The notes under the pieces were generated by a model. The model was not told the origin of the DNA. It searched no databases and saw nothing but the letters and a program-made list of their open reading frames with translations. A DNA stretch of 28,930 nt from the NCBI GenBank assembly GCA_034437795.1, contig DAOTTI010000157.1, positions 1-28,930 on the forward strand, read 5' to 3'. Below, piece after piece: positions 1-7,368 of this stretch (its first letter is position 1; each line of letters begins with the position of its first letter). A program made the translations under genes and the position numbers. The DNA is from DAOTTI01 sp034437795 (GTDB lineage: Bacteria > Chloroflexota > UBA11872 > UBA12225).

Positions 1-502
1 GCACGCGCAGCGCGGCGGCGGCGACGAGCAGGAGGGTGGCCCCCAGCCGGCGCCCGACGACGGCGCGGCGCAGGGCCCGTCGGCCCAGGACGATGGCCAC
101 CCCGCCGGCCAGCACCACCACGGCCCACGGCGCGGCCGCCCAGCCGGCGAGGGCGGCGGCGCGGCCGGCCCAGCCGTGCGTCAGCGAGCCAGTCGGCGAG
201 AAGACGGCCACCAGCGTGAAGGCGCCCGTGCCGGCCAGCAGCGCCCCCAGCACCCGCGGGTTGAAGAAGGCGTCCGGCGGAATGACGGGGAGCGTCCGCA
301 GGCGCGGCAGCCGCAGGCCAAACGCCCGCCCCGCGCGCCGTGACGCCGCCCGGCCCGGCAGGCCGGAACGGCGGTGCGCCGGCGCCGAGCCCGGCGCCGG
401 CCAGGGCGCGCCGGAGTCTCTGGCACGGGCTACCGGTGGACGAACCTTTGCGGCGATCGAACGACACCTCCCGCGGGATCGCGGCGGCGGGCACCGCCAC
501 AA
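1..502 (-). CDS. Probable DNA translocase FtsK/SpoIIIE, N-terminal membrane domain (partial, runs off the window)
   Basis: A minus-strand frame is open from an in-frame stop at 533-535 to the window edge. After an arginine-rich start it reads RTLPVIPPDAFFNPRVLGA, then about three hydrophobic segments: LLAGTGAFTLVAVFSP, a helix around AAPWAVVVLAGGVAIVLG, and LGATLLLVAAAALRV at the edge. The rhythm of a helix ending in 'FSP', a Gly-rich loop and further helices matches the multi-helix N-terminal domain of FtsK, which anchors the chromosome-segregation motor at the septum. Its place directly downstream of RNase J fits an order I recall from related bacteria. The start is uncertain: the only conventional start codon seen in frame is TTG at 502, with no clear Shine-Dalgarno. 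The ATPase domain lies outside the window, so another polytopic protein cannot be excluded. Confidence 0.5.
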   Translation of the reverse strand, partial: MWRCPPPRSRGRCRSIAAKVRPPVARARDSGAPWPAPGSAPAHRRSGLPGRAASRRAGRAFGLRLPRLRTLPVIPPDAFFNPRVLGALLAGTGAFTLVAVFSPTGSLTHGWAGRAAALAGWAAAPWAVVVLAGGVAIVLGRRALRRAVVGRRLGATLLLVAAAALRV

Positions 503-607
503 CCGTTGAACGAGCAGCGATAGACCTGGTCTCTACCGCTTCCTGGCCCAGGGCCGAGCGTGCCCACGGCTCCCCTTCGCGCGCATGGTCCTTGCACGGG
601 CGAGGCG

Positions 608-2317
608 CTACACCTCCATCACCAGCGGCAGGATCATCGGGCGCCGGCGGGTCTGATCATAGATGAACTTGGAGAGCACGTCGCGGATCTTGCTCTTCAC
701 GAACTGCCAGTCGATCTTGGTGGGCTCTTCATCCGCGCCGGCGCGGGCGGCCTGGAGGGCTAGCTCCACCTGGGCCCGCGCCTGCTCGATCAGCTCACTG
801 CTCTCACGAGTGTAGACGAAGCCGCGGGAGACGATATCCGGCCCGGCGACGACGATGCCGGTCTCCCGCTCCACGGTGATGGTGACGATCAGGATGCCGT
901 CCTGGGCCAGCACCTGCCGGTCGCGTAGGACGACCTGCCCCACGTCGCCCACCCCCAGGCCATCCACGAAGACGTAGCCGGCCGGCACGTGGGTGGTGAC
1001 CTCCATCCGCTCCCCGTCGTACTCCAGCACGTCGCCATCCTCGATGATGAAGATGTTCTCGCTGGGGATGCCGAGGGCGTTGGCCAGGCGGGCGTGCAGG
1101 ATCAGGTGGCGGTACTCGCCGTGGATGGGCACGAAGTACCTGGGCTTGACCAGGGAGATCATCAGCTTGAGCTCTTCCTGGCTGGCGTGGCCGGAGACGT
1201 GGACGGAGACGTCGCCGTCGTGGCCCCACAGGACGTTGGCGCCCAGCCGGAACAGGTTATCAATCGTGCGGTGGACCAGCTCCTCGTTCCCAGGGATGGG
1301 CGAGGCGGACATGATCACCGTATCCCCGGGGACGATCTCGATCTGGCGGTGGTCGCGATTGGCCATGCGCGTCAGAGCGGAGGTGGGCTCGCCCTGGCTG
1401 CCAGTGGTGATCAGGACCACCTGCCGCGGGGGCAGCCGGTTCACCAGGGCGATCTCCTCCGGCCGGATCAGGACGCCGGGGGGCGCCGAGAGGTAGCCTA
1501 GCTCCTGGGCGATGCTGGCGTTCTGGACCATGCTCCGGCCGATGATCCCCACCTTGCGGTCAAACCGCGCGGCGGCGTCGATCACCTGCTGCAGGCGGGA
1601 GATGAGCGAGGCGAAGGTGGTGACGATGATCCGGCCCCGGGCCGCCCCGAAGATGCTGTCGAAGGCCGCGCTGACGACCGCCTCGGACGGCGTGTACCCG
1701 GGGCGGTCGGCGTGGGTGCTGTCCGACAGGAGACAGAGCACGCCTTCGGCGCCCAGCGCCGCCAGCTTGGCGAAGTCGGTCTGCTTCTGGTCCACCGGCG
1801 TGTAGTCGAACTTGAAGTCGCCGGTATGGACCACTAGGCCCAGGGGCGTGCGTAGGGCGACCCCGACGCCGTCGGGGATGCTGTGGCAGACGTGGAAGAA
1901 CTCGGCGGTGATGCTGCCGAAGCGCACCACGTCGTCATGGGCGATGGTGTGGATGGTGACGCGCTCCGCCATGCGGTGCTCGCGGAGCTTGGCCGTGATC
2001 AGGCCGGCCGTCAGCCTGGTCGTCCAGATGGGCGGGAAGCTGAGCTGGGGCAGGACGTACGGCAGGGAGCCGGTGTGGTCCTCATGCCCGTGCGTGATGA
2101 TGATCCCCCGGATCCGGTGCAGCTTATCCAGCAGGTAGGAGACGTCTGGGATCACCAGGTCCACCCCGAGCATCTCGTTCTCGGGGAACATCACCCCCAC
2201 GTCGATGATGACGATGTCATCACCGCACTCGATCACCATCATGTTGCGGCCGATCTCGCCCAGGCCGCCGAGCGGGATAATGCGTAGACGTTCAGCGGGA
2301 AGCACACGTCGAGCCAT
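608..2317 (-). CDS. rnj: Ribonuclease J (metallo-beta-lactamase/beta-CASP ribonuclease)
   Basis: A 569-residue protein, the usual length for RNase J, a cytoplasmic 5'-3' exo- and endoribonuclease in RNA maturation and decay. The N-terminus (RIIPLGGLGEIGRNMMVIE) is the family signature. The zinc motif HGHEDH lies at about residues 76-81, with further ligands expected in HSIPDG and HTGDFKFD. The beta-CASP part holds LLSDSTHADRPG and HVSGHASQEELK, followed by PIHGEYRHL and the C-terminal domain ending PMILPLVMEV. The ATG at 2317 is preferred over the TTG immediately before it because AGGA stands about 10 nt upstream. The probable ftsK follows downstream on the same strand. No key residue seems missing. 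Confidence in the family is very high; J1 versus J2 type cannot be decided here. Confidence 0.96.
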   Translation of the reverse strand: MARRVLPAERLRIIPLGGLGEIGRNMMVIECGDDIVIIDVGVMFPENEMLGVDLVIPDVSYLLDKLHRIRGIIITHGHEDHTGSLPYVLPQLSFPPIWTTRLTAGLITAKLREHRMAERVTIHTIAHDDVVRFGSITAEFFHVCHSIPDGVGVALRTPLGLVVHTGDFKFDYTPVDQKQTDFAKLAALGAEGVLCLLSDSTHADRPGYTPSEAVVSAAFDSIFGAARGRIIVTTFASLISRLQQVIDAAARFDRKVGIIGRSMVQNASIAQELGYLSAPPGVLIRPEEIALVNRLPPRQVVLITTGSQGEPTSALTRMANRDHRQIEIVPGDTVIMSASPIPGNEELVHRTIDNLFRLGANVLWGHDGDVSVHVSGHASQEELKLMISLVKPRYFVPIHGEYRHLILHARLANALGIPSENIFIIEDGDVLEYDGERMEVTTHVPAGYVFVDGLGVGDVGQVVLRDRQVLAQDGILIVTITVERETGIVVAGPDIVSRGFVYTRESSELIEQARAQVELALQAARAGADEEPTKIDWQFVKSKIRDVLSKFIYDQTRRRPMILPLVMEV

Positions 2318-2377
2318 CAATTAGCTATCCTGACACGCTCCAATCACCCGTGCAAGCGCCGCGCCGTTGCACAGCAT

Positions 2378-2518
2378 GTGAAACGGCCCCAGCGCCTCTG
2401 GCTGAAGCTGCTGCTGGCCGGTGCGATCTTTGGGCTGGGGGCCGTGGGTGGCGCGCTCACCGCGCAATCCGGCCGCCAGGCCACGCCCGCACCGGTGGTC
2501 GTGGCATCTGCCCCCTGA
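2378..2518 (+). CDS. Possible small single-pass membrane or exported peptide (46 aa)
   Basis: A short GTG-started frame divergent from RNase J, 60 nt away. It begins VKRPQRLWLKLLLAG, continues through a hydrophobic stretch (LLLAGAIFGLGAVGGAL) and ends in a polar, Pro/Ala-rich tail (TPAPVVVASAP). The basic start, about 18 hydrophobic residues and polar end fit a signal anchor or small transmembrane peptide. I see no good Shine-Dalgarno and recognise no family, so it may be chance or the remnant of a longer exported protein. Confidence 0.35.
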   Translation: MKRPQRLWLKLLLAGAIFGLGAVGGALTAQSGRQATPAPVVVASAP

Positions 2519-2895
2519 TCCCTGCCTCATGCGCCATCACCCCGCCATGCTGGTTGTACCGCGGGGGTCCACGCAGGGGCAGTCCCCAGCAGGTCGTCTG
2601 CAACGTCTAGCACGGCACTCATGATGGCAGGCGCGGCCGACATGGCAGGGTGGCGCCGGCGTTCCTCGCCCGGATTATCCACCAGGCGGCGCCCTCGCCG
2701 CCCGCTCCGCGGGCTCCCGCTCTCCCAGAGGGACAGGGGACGTTCCGCTGGCCGTGATTGATCCGGGTTAGACGGCTGCGCCTTCACCTTCGCCCAAAGG
2801 GGCGACACGCGATCCGGACGAACCGGCAGCGCGGCGCGGCGGCAGCGCGGCCAGCGCGCTGCACGGTATGATGCCGCTCCAGTAGGAGGCGGGCA
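2519..2895. other. Intergenic region with a hairpin repeat
   Basis: No gene is supported in this 377-nt stretch before the aldo/keto reductase. At 2692-2740 it carries one member of the window's dispersed CCCTC...GGGGA repeat family, including a 6-bp stem with a 3-nt loop at 2700-2714 (GCCCGC/GCGGGC). A TATGAT hexamer at 2867-2872 could be a -10 element for the downstream gene, but no matching -35 is seen 16-18 nt upstream. Confidence 0.45.
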
Positions 2896-3843
2896 ATGGA
2901 ATACCGGCAACTCGGCAAGAGCGGGCTGAAGGTCAGCGCCATCGGGCTGGGCGGCAACACCTTCGGCAATGGGGCGGACGAGGCGCAGACGGCGCGGATC
3001 ATTCACCACGCGCTGGACCTGGGGATCAACTTCATCGACACGGCCGACATCTACTCGCGGGGGCTCTCCGAGACCTATGTCGGCAAGGCCGTGGCCGGGC
3101 GGCGGCGGGAGGCGATCATCGCCACCAAGGTGCGGGGCCGGATGGGGGACCGGCCGAACGACGAAGGGCTGTCTCGCAAGCACATCATGGAAGGGGTGGA
3201 GGCGTCGCTCCGGCGCCTGGGGACCGATTACATCGATCTCTACCAGGTGCACAACGTGGACCCGACCACGCCGATCTACGAGACGCTGGCGGCGCTGGAC
3301 GACCTGGTCCACCAGGGCAAGGTCCGCTACCTGGGCTGCTCCAACTTCCTGGCCTGGCAGGTCTGCGAGGCCCTGTGGGCCGCCGACCGCAAGAACCTGA
3401 CGCCGTTCGTCTCGGTCCAGCCTCGCTACAACATCCTGGACCGGCAGATTGAGCGGGAGCTGCTCCCCTTCTGCCGCCAGTACGGGATTGGGATCATCCC
3501 CTATAGCCCGCTGGCCGGCGGGATCCTGACGGCGAAGTACCAGCCGGGCCAGCCCCCGCCGCCGGACACGCGGGCGGCCCGTAACCCGCGCATGCAGCAG
3601 CAACTGACCGAGCAGAACCTGGCGCGGGTGGAACGGCTGGAGCGCTGGGCGCGCGACCGCGGCCACACGGCGGCCGAGCTGGCGCTGGCCTGGCTCCTGG
3701 CGCACCCCGAGGTATCCACCGTGATCGCGGGGGCGACCAGGCCGGAGCAGGTCGAGGCCAATGCCCGAGCGGCCGACTGGAAGCTCACCGAGGCTGATCT
3801 GAAGGAGATCGACGCGGCGCTGGGCGCAGGGAGTAGCGAGTAG
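2896..3843 (+). CDS. Aldo/keto reductase
   Basis: A 315-residue NADPH-dependent oxidoreductase of the AKR superfamily (Tas/YdhF/YajO-like, TIM barrel). The catalytic tetrad is visible: Asp48 and Tyr53 in FIDTADIYSRG, Lys78 in IIATKVRG, and His119 in DLYQVHNVD. The C-terminal cofactor region includes YSPLAGGILTAKY and STVIAGATRPEQVEAN, typical of the family. An AGGAGG at 2884-2889 sits 6 nt before the ATG, so the start is secure. The last two codons and the stop (Ser-Glu-stop) lie inside a GAGTAGC-type tandem repeat, so the extreme C-terminus seems to have been rewritten by the repeat. The substrate is unknown; the neighbouring sugar-acid dehydratase suggests a carbohydrate-derived carbonyl. 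Confidence 0.92.
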   Translation: MEYRQLGKSGLKVSAIGLGGNTFGNGADEAQTARIIHHALDLGINFIDTADIYSRGLSETYVGKAVAGRRREAIIATKVRGRMGDRPNDEGLSRKHIMEGVEASLRRLGTDYIDLYQVHNVDPTTPIYETLAALDDLVHQGKVRYLGCSNFLAWQVCEALWAADRKNLTPFVSVQPRYNILDRQIERELLPFCRQYGIGIIPYSPLAGGILTAKYQPGQPPPPDTRAARNPRMQQQLTEQNLARVERLERWARDRGHTAAELALAWLLAHPEVSTVIAGATRPEQVEANARAADWKLTEADLKEIDAALGAGSSE

Positions 3844-3874
3844 CGAGGGGCGAGTGGCGAGTAGCGAGTGAGGT
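3831..3874 (+). repeat. GAGTAGC/GAGTGGC tandem heptamer repeat overlapping a gene end
   Basis: About six 7-nt units of the GAGTAGC/GAGTGGC type in direct tandem, slightly degenerate. The TAG stop of the aldo/keto reductase (3841-3843) is formed by the repeat itself. The same unit recurs as an inverted array at 24407-24487, where it also supplies a stop codon. Confidence 0.8.
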
Positions 3875-4007
3875 AGGTGCAGGCGGGTCAGCCGGAGGGC
3901 CGGCGGGAGCGATCGCGCCCGGCCGGGCGCATGGAGGAGGGAGACGTAAAGGCCATTGACGCGGCTGGCTCGGCAGACGCCCGGCCGGCGCGTGGAGGGA
4001 AGAGAGC

Positions 4008-5150
4008 GTGAAGATTGAGCGCATTGAGACCTTTCTGGCCAACATTGGCTCGCGCAACCTGTGCTTCGTCAAGGTGCGCACGGATGACGGGCTGCATGGG
4101 ATCGGGGAGGCCTACTCCGTCGGGCCGGACCGGGCTACGGAGGCGGCCATTCACGACTTCGAAGAATGGCTGATCGGGCAGGACCCGCTCCGGATCGAGC
4201 ACCTGTGGGCGCTGATGTACAACGGGACGCGCTTCCCGCCGGGGCCGACGATCCTGGCCGCGCTGTCGGGCATCGAGCATGCCCTGTGGGACATCAAGGG
4301 GAAGGCGCTGGGAGTGCCGGTCTATCAGCTCCTCGGCGGGGCGGTGCGAGAGCGGGTCCGCGTCTACCAGAACCCCGGCGGGGGCTCGCCGGCGGAGCTG
4401 GCGGAGCGGGCGATCGCCTGCATCGAGCGCTACGGCTACACCGCGCTCAAGATCAGCCCCCATCCACCGGGGGCCGAGAAGATGCCGTGGAACGCGGTGG
4501 TGCGGGCCGCGGCGGAGCGGATGAAGGCGGTGCGCGACGCCGTCGGCCCGGACATAGACATCGGGCTGGACCCGCACGCGCGGATCTTTGAGCCGGTGCG
4601 GGCGCTCCAGATGGCGCGGGCGGTGGCCGAGTACAACCCCTACTTCTTTGAGGAGCCGATCCGCCCCGAGAACATCGACGCGCTGGCATCGTTCAAGCGG
4701 CAGTGCCCTATCCCTGTGGCCACGGGGGAATGCCTTTACACCAAGTTCGAGTTCCGCGACCTGATCGTCCGCGAGGCGGCGGACATCATCCAGCCGGACA
4801 TCTGCCTGATGGGCGGCATCCTGGAGATGAAGAAGGTGGCGGCCATCGCCGAGGCCAGCTACGTGGTGGTCGCGCCCCACAATCCGATGGGACCGGTGGC
4901 TACGGCCGTGAACGTGCACTTTGCGGCCTCCACCCCCAACTTCGTGGTGCTGGAGTACAACCCTGACGACCGGCCCCCGCGGCGCGACCTGGTCCAGGAA
5001 CCGCTGGTGGTGAAGAACGGCTACATTGAGCTGCCGGCGAAGCCTGGCCTTGGCATCGAGCTCAATGAGGAGGCGTTCCGGAAATACCCGTTCCGCTCCT
5101 GGCGACGCACGAGCCCCATCCGGCCGGACGGCTCGATCGGGTTCAACTGA
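4008..5150 (+). CDS. Mandelate racemase/enolase-superfamily dehydratase, D-galactonate/D-mannonate dehydratase-like
   Basis: A 380-residue member of the enolase superfamily, likely catalysing Mg2+-dependent dehydration of an acid sugar to a 2-keto-3-deoxy acid. The N-terminal capping domain includes VRTDDGLHGIGEAYSVG and ALSGIEHALWDIKGKALG. The barrel carries metal-site residues Asp188 (LDPHAR, with His190), Glu215/216 (FFEEPI) and Glu241 (VATGE), and a probable acid/base His291 (APHNPMGP). The DPHAR and PHNPMGP motifs resemble GalD/ManD-type enzymes rather than mandelate racemase itself. The start is GTG after a GGAGGGA about 9 nt upstream. It follows the aldo/keto reductase by 164 nt on the same strand and may share its transcript. 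The exact substrate cannot be assigned from sequence. Confidence 0.9.
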   Translation: MKIERIETFLANIGSRNLCFVKVRTDDGLHGIGEAYSVGPDRATEAAIHDFEEWLIGQDPLRIEHLWALMYNGTRFPPGPTILAALSGIEHALWDIKGKALGVPVYQLLGGAVRERVRVYQNPGGGSPAELAERAIACIERYGYTALKISPHPPGAEKMPWNAVVRAAAERMKAVRDAVGPDIDIGLDPHARIFEPVRALQMARAVAEYNPYFFEEPIRPENIDALASFKRQCPIPVATGECLYTKFEFRDLIVREAADIIQPDICLMGGILEMKKVAAIAEASYVVVAPHNPMGPVATAVNVHFAASTPNFVVLEYNPDDRPPRRDLVQEPLVVKNGYIELPAKPGLGIELNEEAFRKYPFRSWRRTSPIRPDGSIGFN

Positions 5151-5401
5151 GGGGCCTTGCAGCGGACCTCACCCCTCCGGATCCCGCCCCGACGGAGGGA
5201 CACGGCGCCGCGGGGACGCGGTTAGCGCTAGCGCGGATACTTGACCAGCGGAGCCCTCTCCCACAGGAAGACGACACGGTCCCCAACGAGCCCTCAGCCT
5301 GGCCCTTGCCCGAAAGGAGAGAGGACGGCCCCCAAGGAGCACCCACCCCGGCGCTCACCCACGGGCAGAGGGAAGGCCTGGCGGGTCGGGAGGAACCGAG
5401 G

Positions 5402-5710
5402 TTAGACGCGGGAATCGCGTTGGGTGCTGTAGGTCGGTAGGCCGAGCTTTCTTCGTAAGCGCAGGCGGCGCTGCTCGAACTGGGCGATGATCTGTTCCAG
5501 ATCCGGATGGCCTGCGTCCAGCGTGCGCAGGGCCTGCTCGCAAACGGCCAGGGCCTCTTCGTACCGCTGCTGCATCTCCAGCGAGATCGCCTGGCGCTCG
5601 TACTCCTCTGCCTGCTGGCGACTGCGAAGCGGAGCCCGGTCCTGCAGGCCCCCTTCCTTGGAACCTGGAACGTTGAACCCTGGGCTTGATCCAGCGGTGG
5701 TTGACGCCAT
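5402..5710 (-). CDS. Small protein with one TPR-like helix pair
   Basis: A 102-residue protein of unknown function. After a low-complexity start (residues 1-30), residues about 32-70 (AEEYERQAISLEMQQRYEEA then LAVCEQALRTLDAGHP) look like one tetratricopeptide unit, followed by a basic helix (FEQRRLRLRRKLG). Its ATG overlaps the stop of the upstream gene in a TGATG junction, so the two are translationally coupled. Part of the N-terminal region is encoded by a repeat-like stretch at 5658-5679 (units of the GGAACCT/GGAACGT type), which suggests the first 20-25 residues are not conserved. A single TPR could bind a partner, probably the coupled gene product, but this is inference. Confidence 0.6.
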   Translation of the reverse strand: MASTTAGSSPGFNVPGSKEGGLQDRAPLRSRQQAEEYERQAISLEMQQRYEEALAVCEQALRTLDAGHPDLEQIIAQFEQRRLRLRRKLGLPTYSTQRDSRV

Positions 5711-5967
5711 CACGACTCCAAGAGTACCTCGGACGCGCTCCGGCGGATGCGGGCGGCGGCGCGCGCTCGCCCGGTCTGGGTGTGGCGGTCTTTGTTCTCC
5801 CTGGCCGCCTTGGCCTGGGCCTGCCGTGCCAGGGCCTTGCGCACTCGCGCTCGCTCCTGGTCCGCCACCTGATCGCGGCGCGTCCGGCGCACCCAGTGCT
5901 CCCGCTCACCGGCGTCACGCTGGTGCTGCCTGAAATCCGTCGGATCGATCCGGTCTCGTTCGTCCAT
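5710..5967 (-). CDS. Small highly charged protein (85 aa), unknown function
   Basis: No family recognised. The ATG at 5967 is chosen because GAGGAGG stands about 5 nt upstream; a longer frame reaches 6018 without comparable support. The product is rich in Arg, Lys, Glu, Asp and Gln (MDERDRIDPTDFRQHQRDAG at the start) and likely forms one long soluble helix or coiled coil: RDQVADQERARVRKALARQA. It lacks membrane segments and cysteines. It ends with a 1-nt overlap to the TPR-like gene, forming a two-gene unit. Confidence 0.55.
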   Translation of the reverse strand: MDERDRIDPTDFRQHQRDAGEREHWVRRTRRDQVADQERARVRKALARQAQAKAARENKDRHTQTGRARAAARIRRSASEVLLES

Positions 5968-6038
5968 GACTGCCTCCTCGTGTGAATGACCCTCCATAGT
6001 GAGGCTGGCAAGGTCCATGCCGGTGGCGAAGAAGGCGC

Positions 6039-6110
6039 CCTTACCCTAACTCTCCCTATGGGAGAGGGGACCCCTGGGGAAAGGGGCTCGTCGCTGGCGT
6101 GAATGATCCG
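6039..6110. repeat. Dispersed CCCTCTCCC/GGGAGAGGG hairpin repeat
   Basis: One copy of the window's dispersed repeat. A 7-bp perfect stem (CTCTCCC 6050-6056 with GGGAGAG 6060-6066, 3-nt loop) is followed by GGGGA runs and a conserved tail reading CTCGTCGCTGGCGTGAA. Near-identical tails end the copies near 10082 and 23607. No coding sequence is supported between 6019 and 6265. Confidence 0.65.
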
Positions 6111-6194
6111 GGCTGGTTGAGCCGGCTTGAGCAGGGGTGGCCCCGTGTAGCCGGCGTGTAGCCGCGCCGCTTCAGCGGCTGGAGAACGCACTCC

Positions 6195-6295
6195 GCATCA
6201 GGTTTCCGGCAGCATGCGGGAAGCAGCCGGATGCCAGGGTGTGCGGCGTCAGCCCGTCTGCTGCATCAGGTTTGCGGCAGCAGGTGCAGGAAGCA
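6195..6295. repeat. Direct duplication of a hydrolase gene end
   Basis: Two imperfect direct copies of a 31-33-nt sequence beginning GCATCAGGTTT, at 6195-6225 and 6263-6295. The second contains the C-terminus and stop codon of the alpha/beta hydrolase; the first lies just beyond the stop and resembles a duplicated fragment of the same gene end (CFLHLLPQ versus a CFPHAAGN reading). Confidence 0.65.
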
Positions 6296-7180
6296 CGGCG
6301 GGGTGCCGCCCTCGGCCGCCGGCGCGCGCTCGCCGGTGAGGAACGGCAGCGTGACGGCGACGAACAGCTCAAACGCCTCACGCTGGGGCAGGTGGCCGGT
6401 GCCGTGGATGGTGGTCACGCGCGCGAGGCCATGGGGGACCAGGGCGCGGATGCGCTCCGCAGCCGCATCGGAGATGATGGCGCCCCGCGCCGGCTCACCG
6501 CGGACGACCAAGGTAGGGCAGGCGACCCGCCGTAGCTGGTCCTCCTGCGTCTCCGCGTCGAACCATCGCGCGTCTGTGTACACGAACGGGGAGACCAGCA
6601 GCGTGCTCTCCACAGTGTTGGCGATGTCTTCCGGATCGAAGCTCGGATGGGCGGCCATCAACTGCTCCGTCAGCGCGCGCCGGCCGAGCGCCTGGCGCTG
6701 CTTGAGCTGGGCGCGGCGCTCTGCCGCAGTCGGCCGCGGCCGCGCCGGCCCATCGTCGGGTACGGCGACGCGAATTGCAGGGTCAACGAGCAGAAGCCGG
6801 TCGATGGCGTCGGGATGGGCGGCCGCGAGCGCCAGGGCCACGCCCCCACCCATAGAGTGGCCGAGCACCGCCGGCCGCTCCAGTTCAAGGCGCTGGATGA
6901 CGTGCCACGCGTCGGCGGCGAAGTCGGCATAGGTGTAGGCGTCGGCCGGCTTGTCGGAGAACCCGTGGCCGCGTTGGTCCAGCAGGATGCAGTCCAGGCG
7001 GTCCTCGACGCGACGGGCGAAGCGGGCCCAGTCCAGGCCCCAATCCGTCACGCCGTGCAGCACCAGCAGCGGTCGCCCGCTCCCGCGGCGCCAGTAGTTC
7101 AGGCGGATGCCCGCGGCGTCGACGTCGCCGCGGGTAAAGCCTTCCGGAAACTGATATCGAAGCGGTGTTTCATAAGCCAT
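6266..7180 (-). CDS. Alpha/beta hydrolase
   Basis: A 304-residue alpha/beta hydrolase-fold enzyme. The ATG at 7180 (MAYETPLRYQFPEG) is preceded by GGAGG 9 nt upstream, so the open frame further upstream is not used. Motifs in order: oxyanion region LLVLHGVTDWG (residues 38-48), LDQRGHGFSDKP (68-78), nucleophile elbow GHSMGGG with Ser109, acid region near VVRGEPARGAIISD, and the C-terminal histidine in HGTGHLPQRE. The C-terminus past the fold (about 20 residues, Gly/Pro-rich) is odd and its last codons lie in a duplicated sequence. It is probably an esterase, lactonase or C-C hydrolase; a lactonase would fit the sugar-acid neighbourhood, but nothing in the sequence proves it. Confidence 0.88.
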   Translation of the reverse strand: MAYETPLRYQFPEGFTRGDVDAAGIRLNYWRRGSGRPLLVLHGVTDWGLDWARFARRVEDRLDCILLDQRGHGFSDKPADAYTYADFAADAWHVIQRLELERPAVLGHSMGGGVALALAAAHPDAIDRLLLVDPAIRVAVPDDGPARPRPTAAERRAQLKQRQALGRRALTEQLMAAHPSFDPEDIANTVESTLLVSPFVYTDARWFDAETQEDQLRRVACPTLVVRGEPARGAIISDAAAERIRALVPHGLARVTTIHGTGHLPQREAFELFVAVTLPFLTGERAPAAEGGTPPCFLHLLPQT

Positions 7181-7368
7181 CGATGCTGGCCTCCTCCCCT
7201 CGCCATTGGCTGAATGATAGTGGCTCAGGCGCGGGGCGAATTGCCTTGCTCCAGGGGGCCGATGGCCAGCAGCCGGCCACGCCACCCAGGGGAAGGACGG
7301 ACCGCATCCAGACAGTTCTCGCCAACGCAGCAGGGACGGAAGCCCCGCCGGACGCCTCCACGCGTCCA

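Noticed and set aside
36..666. Plus-strand frames at the left end
   Set aside because: They are Arg/Ala/Pro-rich, and the opposite strand shows hydrophobic helices of a plausible FtsK-type membrane domain.
2527..3705. Long minus-strand open frame opposite the aldo/keto reductase
   Set aside because: It is the antisense shadow of a well-supported gene, with Arg/Pro/His-rich composition and no recognisable domain.
3931..4011. 26-codon ORF (starting MEEGDVKAIDAAG) whose stop overlaps the GTG start of the dehydratase
   Set aside because: The overlap resembles the livM leader, but there is no Shine-Dalgarno before it and no bias in the peptide; the dehydratase has its own good ribosome site.
3888..4919. 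343-codon minus-strand frame opposite the galactonate dehydratase-like gene
   Set aside because: High GC leaves antisense frames open; the plus-strand gene has clear active-site motifs, and this frame is His/Arg-rich without motifs.
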